A stretch of DNA of 64,000 nt from Pantoea sp050157905 (GCF_050157905.1 NZ_JBKIWZ010000001.1:2418001-2482000); one strand, 5' to 3'; positions 8,161 through 16,909 are shown, counted from the stretch's first letter. The notes: generated by a model from the letters alone, not told the origin. Translations and numbers: made by a program.

Positions 8161-9174
8161 ATGTTTGGTTCCCTCCGCCTGAGGGTAGCGACAGTTTTGT
8201 TTGGCGCACTCATCTCTCCGCTGGCGCTGGCCCTGCCGACCGGTCAGTTTGCCGAGCAGCAGGTCCGGCACATTGCCACCCTGTTCCCTGGCCGGATGAG
8301 CGGTAGCCCTGCGGAGCTGATGGCAGCGGACTATCTGCAGCAGCAATTTACAACGCTGGGTTATCAGACCAATACCCGGCAGTTCAACACCGGCTACAGG
8401 TGGCAGGAAGATGACGGTGCGCAGCGCTGGCATAAGCTTACCGCCACTTCCGTCATTGCCGCGCGCGCAGGCAGCGTGCCGCAGGAAATCCTGATCGTGG
8501 CCCATCTTGATACCTGGACGCCGCAGAACAGCAGCCAGGCGCGTCGCAACCTCGGCGGCCTGCGTCTGCAGGGTGTCGACGATAATGCCTCGGGTCTGGG
8601 CGTGATGCTGGAGCTGGCCCAGCAACTGAGCCATAAACCGCTGCACTACGGCATACGCTTTGTGGCGCTGAGCGCCGGAGAAGCGGATCTGCACGGCATG
8701 GACGATTATGTCGAGCGAATGAGCACGCGTGAAAAGAAAAATACGCTGCTGGTAATCGATCTGAACAGCCTGATCACTGGCGATCATCTCTATTTTAACA
8801 GCGGTATCAATACGCCCCGCGTTGTACGCAAGCAGACCAGCGAACGCGCGCTGGTCCTGGCACGTCAGCAGGGTATCCCGGCAGCCAGTCACCCGATCAG
8901 CCATAAAGATTTTAAAGGCCCGAATGCCTTTGACCGGGCGGGCTTCCCGCTGCTGGATGTGACAGCCAGTAACTGGGCGCTGGGTAACAAAGATGGCGAA
9001 ATTCAGCGTCATCGCAGCCGTCACTTTCCGGATGGCGTCACCCGGCATCAGACCGATCTGGACAACCTGACCTATCTTGACCGCTGGCTGCCGGGCCAGA
9101 TAACCCAGCGAACCCGCGACAGCGTACGCGTGCTGCTGCCGCTGATCAGCGAACTGACCAACCCTAAAGTGTAA
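8161..9174 (+). CDS. iap: Aminopeptidase Iap (alkaline phosphatase isozyme conversion protein)
   Basis: Iap is a periplasmic M28-family aminopeptidase that trims N-terminal arginine from alkaline phosphatase. The 337-residue product has a signal peptide (hydrophobic VATVLFGALISPLALALP, residues 9-26). The di-zinc peptidase landmarks are AHLDTW (first His-x-Asp, about residue 119) and GVDDNASGLGVMLELA. In the position where typical M28 enzymes have a Glu-Glu pair it reads SAGEADLHG. The gene is divergent from cysG and followed 9 bp later by a YciI-like gene. In E. coli the CRISPR-Cas locus follows iap, but none is present here. Confidence 0.92.
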   Translation: MFGSLRLRVATVLFGALISPLALALPTGQFAEQQVRHIATLFPGRMSGSPAELMAADYLQQQFTTLGYQTNTRQFNTGYRWQEDDGAQRWHKLTATSVIAARAGSVPQEILIVAHLDTWTPQNSSQARRNLGGLRLQGVDDNASGLGVMLELAQQLSHKPLHYGIRFVALSAGEADLHGMDDYVERMSTREKKNTLLVIDLNSLITGDHLYFNSGINTPRVVRKQTSERALVLARQQGIPAASHPISHKDFKGPNAFDRAGFPLLDVTASNWALGNKDGEIQRHRSRHFPDGVTRHQTDLDNLTYLDRWLPGQITQRTRDSVRVLLPLISELTNPKV

Positions 9175-9183
9175 GGATCTGAT

Positions 9184-9468
9184 ATGTACGTAGTGTTTCT
9201 GAACTATGTTCGTCCGGTAGAGGAGGTAGAGGCCCTGCTGGCTCCTCATATCGACTGGCTGGATCGCTATTTTGCGGCGGATATATTTATCGCGGCAGGC
9301 CGCAAGGATCCGCGTACCGGCGGGATGCTGCTGGTCAGGGATATCGAACGGGAACGGCTGGATGCGATTCTGGCGGAAGATCCGTTTGTCGCCGTGGCGC
9401 AGTATGAGGTGACAAAAGTCAATGTGACCCGATCGGCAGAAGCCTTTGCGGCGTTAAAAGGGATATAG
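9184..9468 (+). CDS. YciI-like (YCII domain) family protein
   Basis: This 94-residue protein fits the YCII family, a ferredoxin-like fold with a conserved histidine (PHIDWLDRYF, His22) and a DPF motif (AEDPFVAVAQYEV) near the C-terminus. The family is often linked to small-molecule lyase or dehydratase roles, but the substrate here is unknown. It lies 9 bp behind iap in the same direction, so the two are probably cotranscribed, and is followed by two hairpins before convergent cysH. It occupies the interval that carries CRISPR-Cas in E. coli. No gene symbol is assigned. Confidence 0.82.
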   Translation: MYVVFLNYVRPVEEVEALLAPHIDWLDRYFAADIFIAAGRKDPRTGGMLLVRDIERERLDAILAEDPFVAVAQYEVTKVNVTRSAEAFAALKGI

Positions 9469-9476
9469 TTGTGGAC

Positions 9477-9506
9477 GGCCGTGCATGCTGCGTCAGACGC
9501 ACGGCC
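9477..9506. terminator. Hairpin between the YciI-like gene and cysH (first of two)
   Basis: GGCCGTGC (9477-9484) pairs exactly with GCACGGCC (9499-9506), 9 bp past the stop codon of the YciI-like gene. There is no T-run, so it may act together with the next hairpin. Confidence 0.5.
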
Positions 9507-9509
9507 TCA

Positions 9510-9540
9510 GAGCTTCTCCCCCACGGCGGGAGAGAAGCTC
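9510..9540. terminator. Hairpin between convergent YciI-like gene and cysH (second)
   Basis: GAGCTTCTC at 9510-9518 pairs with GAGAAGCTC at 9532-9540, and C/G-rich inner bases can extend the stem. It is placed 4 bp beyond the cysH stop codon and could serve both convergent transcripts. Flanking T-tracts are weak. Confidence 0.6.
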
Positions 9541-9544
9541 AGTA

Positions 9545-10279
9545 TCAGCCTTCGTGCAGGCCGCACTCGCGTTTCAGGCCGAAGAAGCGCGTCTCTTCTT
9601 CAGCCATACCCGGTTCCCACTTGCGGGTGGTATGGGTATCGCCCACGGAGAGATAGCCTTCATCCCACAGCGGATGGTATTTCAGCTTATGCTGCTCCAG
9701 ATACTGATGAATCTGACGGTTGTCCCAGTCGATGATAGGCAGCAGCTTGAAAACGCCACGCTGCACGCCCAGCACCGGCAGGTTGGCCCGGCTGCCCGAC
9801 TGATCGCGGCGTAATCCCGCAAACCAGGTCTGCGCACCCAGCGTCTCCAGCGCGCGGTTCATCGGTTCAACCTTGTTGATCTCGTTATACTTCTCAATCC
9901 CCTCGACGCCCTGCTCCCACAGTTTGCCGTAGCGCGCTTCCTGCCAGGCCGGTGAGGTGTCGGCGCGGAAAACTTTGAGGTTGAGATTGAGCTGGTCGGC
10001 CAGCTCATCAATAAAACGATAGGTTTCCGGGAAGAGATAACCGGTGTCCGTCAGGATCACCGGGATATCGGGCTGCTGACGCGTCACCAGATGCAGCGAC
10101 ACGGCAGCCTGGATGCCGAAGCTGGACGAGAGCACATAGGCGCCCGGCAGATTCTCCAGCGCCCAGCTGACCCGCTCTTCCGCTGAGGCTTTCTCCAGCT
10201 GTGCATTGGTCGCGGCCAGCGCCATCGCGCGCTGGACCTTAGACATCGCATTCAGTGCGGCGAGGTCGGGCTGACTCAT
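9545..10279 (-). CDS. cysH: Phosphoadenosine phosphosulfate (PAPS) reductase
   Basis: CysH reduces PAPS to sulfite using thioredoxin. The 244 residues include the PP-loop region around SSSFGIQAAVSLHL, TDTGYLFPETYRF, the arginine-rich GLRRDQSGSRA, and the C-terminal ECGLHEG with the catalytic cysteine at 239. There is no second iron-sulfur cysteine pair, which marks it as the PAPS-specific, cluster-free type. The ATG overlaps the cysI stop by 4 bp, and it is the last gene of cysJIH. Two hairpins follow its stop. Confidence 0.97.
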   Translation of the reverse strand: MSQPDLAALNAMSKVQRAMALAATNAQLEKASAEERVSWALENLPGAYVLSSSFGIQAAVSLHLVTRQQPDIPVILTDTGYLFPETYRFIDELADQLNLNLKVFRADTSPAWQEARYGKLWEQGVEGIEKYNEINKVEPMNRALETLGAQTWFAGLRRDQSGSRANLPVLGVQRGVFKLLPIIDWDNRQIHQYLEQHKLKYHPLWDEGYLSVGDTHTTRKWEPGMAEEETRFFGLKRECGLHEG

Positions 10280-11997
10280 TTTGCTTCCTCCCAGAAATCG
10301 CGTGCCGGGTCCAGCACCGGCGCAACAATGCCTGTGCGGATGGTAAAATCACCAAAGCCTTCGGCGGCCTGGCGTTCGGTGGCCCAGCGTCCCACCAGCT
10401 CATCAATCGTGGCGAGAATTTCGCTTTCGTTAATGTTTTCCCGGTACATACGGGGGATGCGCGTCCCGGTACGGTTGCCGCCCAGATGCAGGTTGTAGCG
10501 ACCCGGCGCTTTACCTACCAGGCCCAGCTCTGCCAGCATGGCACGGCCACAGCCGTTAGGACAACCGGTGACGCGTAACACAATGTGCTCATCGCCTACG
10601 CCATGCGCGTGCATAATCCCTTCGACTTTGGTCACGAACGCAGGCAGGAAGCGCTCGGCTTCGGCCATTGCCAGCGGACAGGTCGGGAATGCGACACAGG
10701 CCATAGAGTTTTCACGCTGCGGCGTGACCTGCTCCATCAGACCATGATCGCGGGCGATCGCTTCAATCTTCGCTTTTTCACTTTCCGGCACGCCCGCCAC
10801 AATCAGGTTCTGGTTGGCGGTCAGGCGGAAATCGCCCTGATGGATCTTCGCAATCTCCGCAATTCCGCTTTTCAGCGGACGGCCCGGATAGTCGAGCAGA
10901 CGGCCGTTTTCGATAAACAGCGTCAGATGCCATTTATTGTCGATGCCTTTGATCCAGCCGATCCGATCGCCACGGGTGGTGAACTCATACGGACGGATCG
11001 GATCGAAGGTGACGCCTGCGCGCTTCTCGACTTCCGCTTTGAAGGTTTCGACGCCCACGCGCTCCAGGGTGTATTTGGTCTTGGCGTTTTTGCGATCGGT
11101 ACGGTTACCCCAGTCGCGCTGGGTCGTAACCACCGCAGCGGCCACATCCAGGATCTTCTCTGCCGGAAAATAGCCAAATTCGCTGGCGGTGCGGGCGTAA
11201 GTCGCTTTGTTGCCGTGCTCGATCGACAGACCGCCACCGACCAGCAGGTTAAAGCCAACCAGCCTGCCCTGCTCGGCAACGGCGACAAAATTCAGATCGT
11301 TGGCGTGCAGATCCACATCGTTATGCGGCGGGATCACCACGGTGGTTTTAAATTTACGCGGCAGATAGGTTTCGCCGAGTATCGGCTCCTCATCGGTGGT
11401 CGCGACTTTTTCCTGATCCCACCAGATCTCCGCATAGGCACGGGTGCGTGGCAGCAGATGCTCAGAGAGCTTCTTCGCCCACTCGTACGCTTCCTGATGC
11501 AGTTCTGACTCCACCGGGTTCGAGGTACAGAGCACGTTACGGTTCACGTCATTGGCGGTCGCCAGCGCATCCAGCCCCACTTCGTGCAGCATCTGGTGCG
11601 TCGGCTTCACGTTTTTCTTCAGAATGCCGTGGAACTGGAAGGTCTGGCGGTTCGTCAGACGGATACTGCCATAAATCGTTTTATCGGTGGCAAATTTGTC
11701 GATAGCCAGCCACTGCGTCGGCGTAATGATGCCGCCCGGCAGACGGCAGCGCAGCATCATGGCGTGACGCGGCTCCAGCTTTTGCTCAGCACGCTCGGCA
11801 CGAATATCGCGGTCATCCTGCTGGTACATGCCGTGAAAACGAATCAGCAGGAAGTTATCGCCGGTAAAGCCGCCGGTCAGACCCTCTTCCAGATCTTCTT
11901 TGATGGTGCCACGCAGATAATTGCTTTGCTTCTTCAGACGCTCGGCATCTGAAAGTTTGCCTTCTACAACCAGCGGTCCAGGGTGTTTATCGCTCAT
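10276..11997 (-). CDS. cysI: Sulfite reductase hemoprotein beta subunit
   Basis: CysI carries siroheme coupled to a 4Fe-4S cluster and reduces sulfite to sulfide by six electrons received from CysJ. The cluster cysteines are in CVAFPTC (about 434 and 440) and GCPNGC (479 and 483), with the proximal Cys483 also ligating siroheme. The RFHGMYQQDDRD and RLTNRQTFQFHG segments are typical of the family. Length is 573 (E. coli 570). It starts at the cysJ stop (TAATG overlap) and overlaps cysH, so the three are coupled. Its siroheme comes from the upstream cysG. Confidence 0.97.
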   Translation of the reverse strand: MSDKHPGPLVVEGKLSDAERLKKQSNYLRGTIKEDLEEGLTGGFTGDNFLLIRFHGMYQQDDRDIRAERAEQKLEPRHAMMLRCRLPGGIITPTQWLAIDKFATDKTIYGSIRLTNRQTFQFHGILKKNVKPTHQMLHEVGLDALATANDVNRNVLCTSNPVESELHQEAYEWAKKLSEHLLPRTRAYAEIWWDQEKVATTDEEPILGETYLPRKFKTTVVIPPHNDVDLHANDLNFVAVAEQGRLVGFNLLVGGGLSIEHGNKATYARTASEFGYFPAEKILDVAAAVVTTQRDWGNRTDRKNAKTKYTLERVGVETFKAEVEKRAGVTFDPIRPYEFTTRGDRIGWIKGIDNKWHLTLFIENGRLLDYPGRPLKSGIAEIAKIHQGDFRLTANQNLIVAGVPESEKAKIEAIARDHGLMEQVTPQRENSMACVAFPTCPLAMAEAERFLPAFVTKVEGIMHAHGVGDEHIVLRVTGCPNGCGRAMLAELGLVGKAPGRYNLHLGGNRTGTRIPRMYRENINESEILATIDELVGRWATERQAAEGFGDFTIRTGIVAPVLDPARDFWEEAK

Positions 11998-13802
11998 TAG
12001 TAAACGTCTCGCTGATAACGGCGCTCAATGCGCAGCTCACTTAAAAATTCATCGGCCGCTTCACGATCCATTCCGCCGTGTTCGACCACCACATCCAGCA
12101 GTGCCTGCTCGACGTCTTTTGCCATCCGATTCGCATCACCACAGACATAAAGGTGCGCACCTTCTTCGATCCAGCGCCACACTTCCGCCCCTTTCGCGCG
12201 GATCTTATCCTGAACGTAAATCTTTTCGGCCTGATCGCGTGACCAGGCGAGGTCGATGTGGGTCAGCAAGCCATCCTTCACATATTTCTGCCACTCCACC
12301 TGATAGAGGAAGTCATCGGTGAAGTGCGGATTACCAAAGAATAGCCAGTTTTTACCGCTGGCACCGTCGTTGTCGCGCTGCTGCATAAAGGCGCGGAACG
12401 GCGCGATGCCGGTGCCCGGACCAATCATGATCACCGGTGCATCCGGATTGGCCGGCAGGCGGAAATTATCATTGTGTTCGATGAAGACGCGGACTTCGCC
12501 CTCTTCTTCGATGCGATCGGCGAGCCAGGTCGAGGCACCGCCGCCGCGCTGGCGACCTTCGATATCGAAGCGAACGGCGCCGACGGTAATGTGCACTTCG
12601 CTGTCGGTTTCCGCCTGGGATGAAGCGATAGAGTAGAGTCGCGGCGTCAGCGGACGCAGCAGCGCGGTCAGCTGCTCAGCCGTAAGTTCAGCCGGGGCCA
12701 GACGCACCATGTCCACAATCGGATAGCGCTGCGCATACTGCTGCAGGCGCGCTTTATCATCCACCAGCGACAGCAGCTCTGCATCTTTTGACAGCTGAGC
12801 GTACTGCGCCACGATCTGCGCGGTGTTCACCGTCAGTTCGAAATGTTTCTGCAGCGCCTCTGCCAGCGGCAGCGTGATGCCATTAACCGTGACCGGCTCA
12901 TCACCTTTCAGCCAGACCAGCGCCAGCAGTTCGCTGACCAGCGCCGCATCGTTTTCATACCAGACGCCCAGCGCATCGCCAGGCTGGTAGCGCAGACCTG
13001 AGTCGCCCAGGTCGATTTCGATATGGCGCACATCTTTGTCAGAGTCACGGCCGGTAATTTTCTGGTTCACCGCCAGACTTGCGCTAAGCGGTGTCTCTTT
13101 GCTGTAAGGGCTGGTGGTGACTTCGTTGACACTGCCTGCTGCCGTCGCCGCCGCCTGGGCTGGTGATTCGCTGGGCACGCGCTGTTTCAGAATCTCAGTC
13201 AGTGCGCTGCGCCAGGCCGTGGCCTGATCCGCATATTCGACATCAGCATCAATCCGATCCAGCAGACGTTCGGCGCCCAGCTCGGCCAGGCGACTGTCGA
13301 AATCTTTACCCGCCTGACTGAAAAATTCATAAGAGGTGTCGCCCAGGCCAAAGACGGCAAAGGCTGCCCCCTCCATTTTCGGTGCCTTTTTCGACATCAG
13401 GAATTTGTGCAGCGCGACTGCCTCTTCCGGCGGCTCACCTTCACCCTGAGTGGAGGTCACGACGACCAGCAGCTTTTCCTGGCCAATCTGTTTGAACTTG
13501 TAATCCCCGGCATTCACCAGGCTGACGTTCAGCTTCGCGTCCAGCAGGTCATCGCGCAGCTGCTCAGCCAGACGGCGGGCGTTACCCGTCTGCGAGGCGG
13601 AGAGCAGCGTAATCGCAGGTGCTTCGACCGGTGCAGGCGGCGGGCTGGCGACGGCGCTGCCCGGGGTCTGTTCCACCCGACCCCAGAAATAGCCTGACAG
13701 CCACGCCAGTTGAGTCGGGGAATAATCTGTCGTCGCCGCCTGTAAGCGGGCGAGTTGTTCCGGGGAGAGCGGAAGCATTGAACCAGGTGCCTGAGTCGTC
13801 AT
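11997..13802 (-). CDS. cysJ: Sulfite reductase flavoprotein alpha subunit
   Basis: CysJ passes electrons from NADPH through FAD and FMN to CysI. Domains in order are an N-terminal tail, a flavodoxin-like FMN domain (about residues 63-200, with SASQTGNARRLAEQL, TSTQGEGEPPEEA and FGLGDTSYEFF), a linker, an FAD-binding domain (RLYSIASS), and an NADPH domain ending in the C-terminal DVY with IGPGTGIAPFRAF. The start was set at MTTQAPGSMLPLSPEQL (13802). A 33-codon upstream extension lies in the promoter region and is not conserved. It has 601 residues (E. coli 599) and is the first gene of cysJIH. Confidence 0.97.
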   Translation of the reverse strand: MTTQAPGSMLPLSPEQLARLQAATTDYSPTQLAWLSGYFWGRVEQTPGSAVASPPPAPVEAPAITLLSASQTGNARRLAEQLRDDLLDAKLNVSLVNAGDYKFKQIGQEKLLVVVTSTQGEGEPPEEAVALHKFLMSKKAPKMEGAAFAVFGLGDTSYEFFSQAGKDFDSRLAELGAERLLDRIDADVEYADQATAWRSALTEILKQRVPSESPAQAAATAAGSVNEVTTSPYSKETPLSASLAVNQKITGRDSDKDVRHIEIDLGDSGLRYQPGDALGVWYENDAALVSELLALVWLKGDEPVTVNGITLPLAEALQKHFELTVNTAQIVAQYAQLSKDAELLSLVDDKARLQQYAQRYPIVDMVRLAPAELTAEQLTALLRPLTPRLYSIASSQAETDSEVHITVGAVRFDIEGRQRGGGASTWLADRIEEEGEVRVFIEHNDNFRLPANPDAPVIMIGPGTGIAPFRAFMQQRDNDGASGKNWLFFGNPHFTDDFLYQVEWQKYVKDGLLTHIDLAWSRDQAEKIYVQDKIRAKGAEVWRWIEEGAHLYVCGDANRMAKDVEQALLDVVVEHGGMDREAADEFLSELRIERRYQRDVY

Positions 13803-14099
13803 CGCGTAAAAAATTCCAGTATCAGAAGTCCGGACCGTAAATGGCGGAAGAGTACGTAGGTTACCGGGCTGTATATTAACGATTAAATACACCTTCGACA
13901 TATCAAATAACCAAAATGACTAAGTGGTTTTCCTGGTTGGACCAATCGTTAAAAGTGGTAAGCAAAGCGGTGATATATCAGTTAATTAGCTGGTCGTCGG
14001 CGAAGGGCGTGGCAGAAAAGAGACGCTTTGTGCTATGCGGGTGCGAAGAAAGCGCTAATCAGGTAGAATCCAGCGGTTTTTAAATGTCTGAGAACCACT
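13803..14099. promoter_or_regulatory. Divergent control region of cysJIH and queD
   Basis: No ORF fits this 297-bp gap. On the minus strand an AT-rich block (around 13870-13920) contains GGTTATTTGAT and a TTTAAT/TTAATATAC that could be the cysJ -10, and AACCA/TGGTT forms an inverted repeat around 13911-13931, which might be a CysB site. On the plus strand TAGAAT at 14064-14069 could be the queD -10, though its -35 is poor. All assignments are tentative. Confidence 0.4.
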
Positions 14100-14459
14100 A
14101 TGTCTACCACCCTGTTTAAAGAGTTCCAGTTCGAAGCCGCGCACCATTTACCGAATGTGCCGGCCGGACACAAATGTGGCCGTCTGCACGGTCACTCGTT
14201 CCTGGTTCGTCTGGAGATCACCGGCGAAGTGGATGCGCATACCGGCTGGGTTATGGATTTTGCTGAATTAAAAGCGGCGTTTATGCCGGTCTATAATCGG
14301 CTGGATCACTACTATCTGAATGATATTCCCGGCCTGGAAAATCCCACCAGCGAAGTGCTGGCCAGATGGATCTGGGATCAGATGAAGCCTCAGCTGCCGC
14401 TGTTAACTGCGGTAATGATCAAAGAAACCTGCACTGCGGGCTGCGTTTACCGCGGCTGA
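14100..14459 (+). CDS. queD: 6-carboxy-5,6,7,8-tetrahydropterin synthase
   Basis: QueD converts 7,8-dihydroneopterin triphosphate to 6-carboxytetrahydropterin, the first committed step to queuosine. The 119 residues carry the zinc-binding histidines (EAAHHLP and RLHGHSF, residues 16, 30 and 32), the catalytic cysteine 26 in HKCGRLHGH, and the ETCTAGCVY C-terminal motif. It is convergent with queE, whose enzyme takes the next step, with a hairpin between them. queF, acting later in the pathway, is at 38166-39011. Confidence 0.97.
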   Translation: MSTTLFKEFQFEAAHHLPNVPAGHKCGRLHGHSFLVRLEITGEVDAHTGWVMDFAELKAAFMPVYNRLDHYYLNDIPGLENPTSEVLARWIWDQMKPQLPLLTAVMIKETCTAGCVYRG

Positions 14460-14463
14460 CTCT

Positions 14464-14488
14464 GTCGGATCGAAGTTTTCGATCCGAC
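14464..14488. terminator. Hairpin between convergent queD and queE
   Basis: GTCGGATCGAA (14464-14474) pairs perfectly with TTCGATCCGAC (14478-14488) around a 3-base loop. It begins 4 bp after the queD stop. There is no strong T-run on either strand, so termination strength is uncertain. Confidence 0.6.
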
Positions 14489-14548
14489 ACGCCTTACTCT
14501 CTTCCCGTTTAGACGATGTTCGGACTGACGACGCTCCCCGCCGTGCGG

Positions 14549-15220
14549 TCAGGCAATATTGAGATATTTGTGAGTCTGCATCGACAGACGCCAGTTACGG
14601 GCAATGCAGGTTTCAATGCAGAGTCGGGTAGCATCCTCTTTGCGGCTGATCGGCTGTAACGCGATGATGCGCGCTTTGGCATCATTCACGCCTGCCAGCA
14701 GCTGATCCAGCGCCTCCACATCCCGCTCACGAGCGACCGGATGCTTGATTTCATCGGCCCGGCTCAGCGCCTGGGGCAGCACGTCATAGCCACCGCGCAT
14801 GTTGACCTTTGGCGAGACGGTCACCCAGGTCTGTCCGGAACAGTGGATCTCATGGGTACCACTGGTTTCGATCTGGCACTGGAAACCCTGCTCTTCCAGG
14901 GCTGCGGTTAACGGACGCAGGTCGTAGATCGCCGGTTCGCCGCCGGTGATGACCACGTGCCGGGCCGTCCAGCCCTGCTCTGCGATGGCGTGCAGCAGCG
15001 TCGCCGCGTCGGCGTCGCCCCAGGCATCACTTTCCACCGTTTTTATCAGAATATCGCCCAGCGACGTTTCCCGATCTGCCCGCTTTTCCCAGGTATGTTT
15101 GGTATCGCACCAGCTGCAGCCTACCGGACATCCCTGCAGGCGAATGAAGATAGCAGGAACGCCGGTGTAATAGCCTTCGCCCTGCAGCGTCTGGAACATT
15201 TCGTTAATCGGGTAGAACAT
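14549..15220 (-). CDS. queE: 7-carboxy-7-deazaguanine synthase (radical SAM)
   Basis: QueE rearranges 6-carboxytetrahydropterin to 7-carboxy-7-deazaguanine using a radical SAM mechanism. The cluster motif C-x3-C-x2-C is at residues 31, 35 and 38 (GCPVGCSWCDT), followed by the TGGEPAIYDL segment that contacts SAM. It has 223 residues, as in E. coli. It lies downstream of eno in the same orientation, but a strong terminator and a separate promoter lie between them. In E. coli a QueE-dependent block of division is known, but nothing in this sequence addresses that. Confidence 0.97.
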   Translation of the reverse strand: MFYPINEMFQTLQGEGYYTGVPAIFIRLQGCPVGCSWCDTKHTWEKRADRETSLGDILIKTVESDAWGDADAATLLHAIAEQGWTARHVVITGGEPAIYDLRPLTAALEEQGFQCQIETSGTHEIHCSGQTWVTVSPKVNMRGGYDVLPQALSRADEIKHPVARERDVEALDQLLAGVNDAKARIIALQPISRKEDATRLCIETCIARNWRLSMQTHKYLNIA

Positions 15221-15251
15221 TATTTACTCACCTGGAGAAATCGGGGCGCTG

Positions 15252-15279
15252 ATTATGGCAGATTTGCCGCGCAGCTCAA
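15252..15279 (-). promoter_or_regulatory. Probable queE promoter
   Basis: On the minus strand, TTGAGC (plus 15274-15279) and CATAAT (plus 15252-15257) are 16 bp apart, about 32 bp before the queE ATG. The rest of the 317-bp eno-queE gap holds the eno terminator. A 90-codon ORF runs through that terminator and is not convincing. Confidence 0.5.
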
Positions 15280-15466
15280 CCACGCGTCGTGCTTTTTCTC
15301 TGCGCCGGACAGAATAGAGAAAGGCGCGTTAAGACGGCTGACAGGCGCAAAACGCAGCAGACAGACACCAGAGCGCATCGCAGATTGTGCGGGTAAGTCT
15401 GGCAGAGCGGCCGCGGCTGGCCGTTTATAATCGGGCGCTGTGATCCGCCCCGGTACATCGCCACCA

Positions 15467-15495
15467 ACAAAAAGCCCCGCACAGGGCGGGGCTTT
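15467..15495 (-). terminator. Intrinsic terminator of eno
   Basis: AAAGCCCCGC (15471-15480) pairs with GCGGGGCTTT (15486-15495) around a 5-base loop. On the minus strand the stem is followed by TTTTTGTT, so it ends transcription leaving eno. Confidence 0.88.
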
Positions 15496-15537
15496 CAGCG
15501 TCTGCAATGCCGCGTTAAGCGACATCGACAGGGGTCA

Positions 15538-16833
15538 TTACTGACCTTTCACTTCTTTCAGACCGTTGAATGGCGCTTTTGAACCCAGCGCTTCTTCGAT
15601 ACGGATCAGCTGGTTGTACTTAGCCACACGATCAGAACGGCTCATTGAACCGGTTTTGATCTGGCCTGCAGCCGTACCGACCGCCAGGTCAGCGATGGTC
15701 GCATCTTCGGTTTCGCCTGAACGGTGAGAAATTACTGCGGTGTAGCCTGCATCTTTCGCCATTTTGATCGCAGCCAGGGTTTCGGTCAGAGAACCGATCT
15801 GGTTGAACTTGATCAGGATGGAGTTAGCGATACCTTTTTCGATACCTTCTTTCAGGATCTTGGTGTTGGTTACGAACAGGTCGTCGCCCACCAGCTGGAT
15901 TTTGTCGCCCAGCACTTTGGTCTGGTAAGCGAAGCCGTTCCAGTCAGATTCATCCAGGCCATCTTCGATAGAGACGATCGGATACTGTTTAGTCAGATCT
16001 TCCAGGAAGTGGGTGAACTCTTCAGAGGTGTACGCTTTACCGCCTTCACCGGCCAGAACGTATTTGCCATCTTTGTAGAACTCAGATGCCGCACAGTCCA
16101 TCGCCAGAGTGATATCTTTGCCCAGCTCGTAACCTGCTGCTTTTACCGCTTCTGCGATAACAGCCAGCGCTTCAGCGTTGGAACCCAGGTTTGGTGCGTA
16201 GCCGCCTTCGTCACCGACAGCGGTGCTCATGCCTTTGCTTTTCAGCACTTTTGCCAGGTTGTGGAAAACTTCAGAACCCATGCGGATGGCTTCTTTAATG
16301 TTTGCCGCGCCAACCGGCTGGATCATGAATTCCTGGATGTCGACGTTGTTGTCAGCATGTTCGCCACCGTTGATGATGTTCATCATTGGCAGAGGCATAG
16401 AGTATTTGCCTGGGGTGCCGTTCAGTTCAGCAATGTGCTCATACAGCGCCTGACCTTTAGAGGCTGCAGCGGCTTTCGCGGCGGCCAGTGACACAGCCAG
16501 AATGGCGTTTGCACCGAAGTTAGATTTGTTCTCAGTACCGTCCAGGTCGATCATGATCTTATCGATGTTCGCCTGATCTTTCGCGTCTTTGCCTTTCACC
16601 GCGTCAGCAATCGGACCGTTTACTGCAGCAACGGCTTTGGTGACGCCTTTGCCCAGGAAACGTGATTTGTCACCGTCACGCAGTTCCAGCGCTTCGCGTG
16701 AGCCGGTAGAGGCACCTGATGGTGCAGCGGCCAGGCCGACAAAACCGCCTTCCAGATGCACTTCAGCTTCAACAGTCGGGTTACCACGTGAGTCGATAAT
16801 TTCGCGACCGATGACTTTTACGATTTTGGACAT
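15538..16833 (-). CDS. eno: Enolase
   Basis: Enolase interconverts 2-phosphoglycerate and phosphoenolpyruvate, and in enterobacteria is also part of the RNA degradosome. The 431 residues carry the N-terminal REIIDSRGNPTVE, the flexible loop GASTGSREALELRD, the signature LIKFNQIGSLTET with the catalytic lysine, and SHRSGETEDATIADL. Length matches E. coli (432). Codon choice looks strongly biased, as expected of a highly expressed gene. It follows pyrG after 76 bp containing a strong hairpin, so it is probably transcribed partly from pyrG. Confidence 0.98.
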   Translation of the reverse strand: MSKIVKVIGREIIDSRGNPTVEAEVHLEGGFVGLAAAPSGASTGSREALELRDGDKSRFLGKGVTKAVAAVNGPIADAVKGKDAKDQANIDKIMIDLDGTENKSNFGANAILAVSLAAAKAAAASKGQALYEHIAELNGTPGKYSMPLPMMNIINGGEHADNNVDIQEFMIQPVGAANIKEAIRMGSEVFHNLAKVLKSKGMSTAVGDEGGYAPNLGSNAEALAVIAEAVKAAGYELGKDITLAMDCAASEFYKDGKYVLAGEGGKAYTSEEFTHFLEDLTKQYPIVSIEDGLDESDWNGFAYQTKVLGDKIQLVGDDLFVTNTKILKEGIEKGIANSILIKFNQIGSLTETLAAIKMAKDAGYTAVISHRSGETEDATIADLAVGTAAGQIKTGSMSRSDRVAKYNQLIRIEEALGSKAPFNGLKEVKGQ

Positions 16834-16869
16834 TACGATTTTCCTCAGTACAAGTTAGTCAATCCTAAG

Positions 16870-16904
16870 ACAGACAACGCGCGAAAAGTTCGCGCGCTGT
16901 CTGT
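16870..16904 (-). other. Strong hairpin between pyrG and eno
   Basis: ACAGACA-A-CGCGCGAA (16870-16885) pairs with TTCGCGCG-C-TGTCTGT (16889-16904), a 16-position stem with one mismatch and a 3-base loop. It begins 5 bp past the pyrG stop. In the direction of transcription it is followed by TCTTAGG, not a T-run, so it is more likely a partial terminator or RNA-processing/stability element than a full stop. Confidence 0.6.
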
Positions 16905-16909
16905 GAAAC

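Noticed and set aside
9469..9544. A short CRISPR-like pair of repeats next to cysH
   Set aside because: The repeats are inverted, not direct, and form terminator-type hairpins. No spacer array exists.
13803..13901. N-terminal extension of cysJ by 33 codons
   Set aside because: The stretch lies in the promoter region and the conserved start is MTTQ at 13802.
15253..15525. A 90-codon minus-strand ORF in the eno-queE gap
   Set aside because: It runs through the intrinsic terminator of eno and the queE promoter, has no family motif, and its composition looks non-coding.
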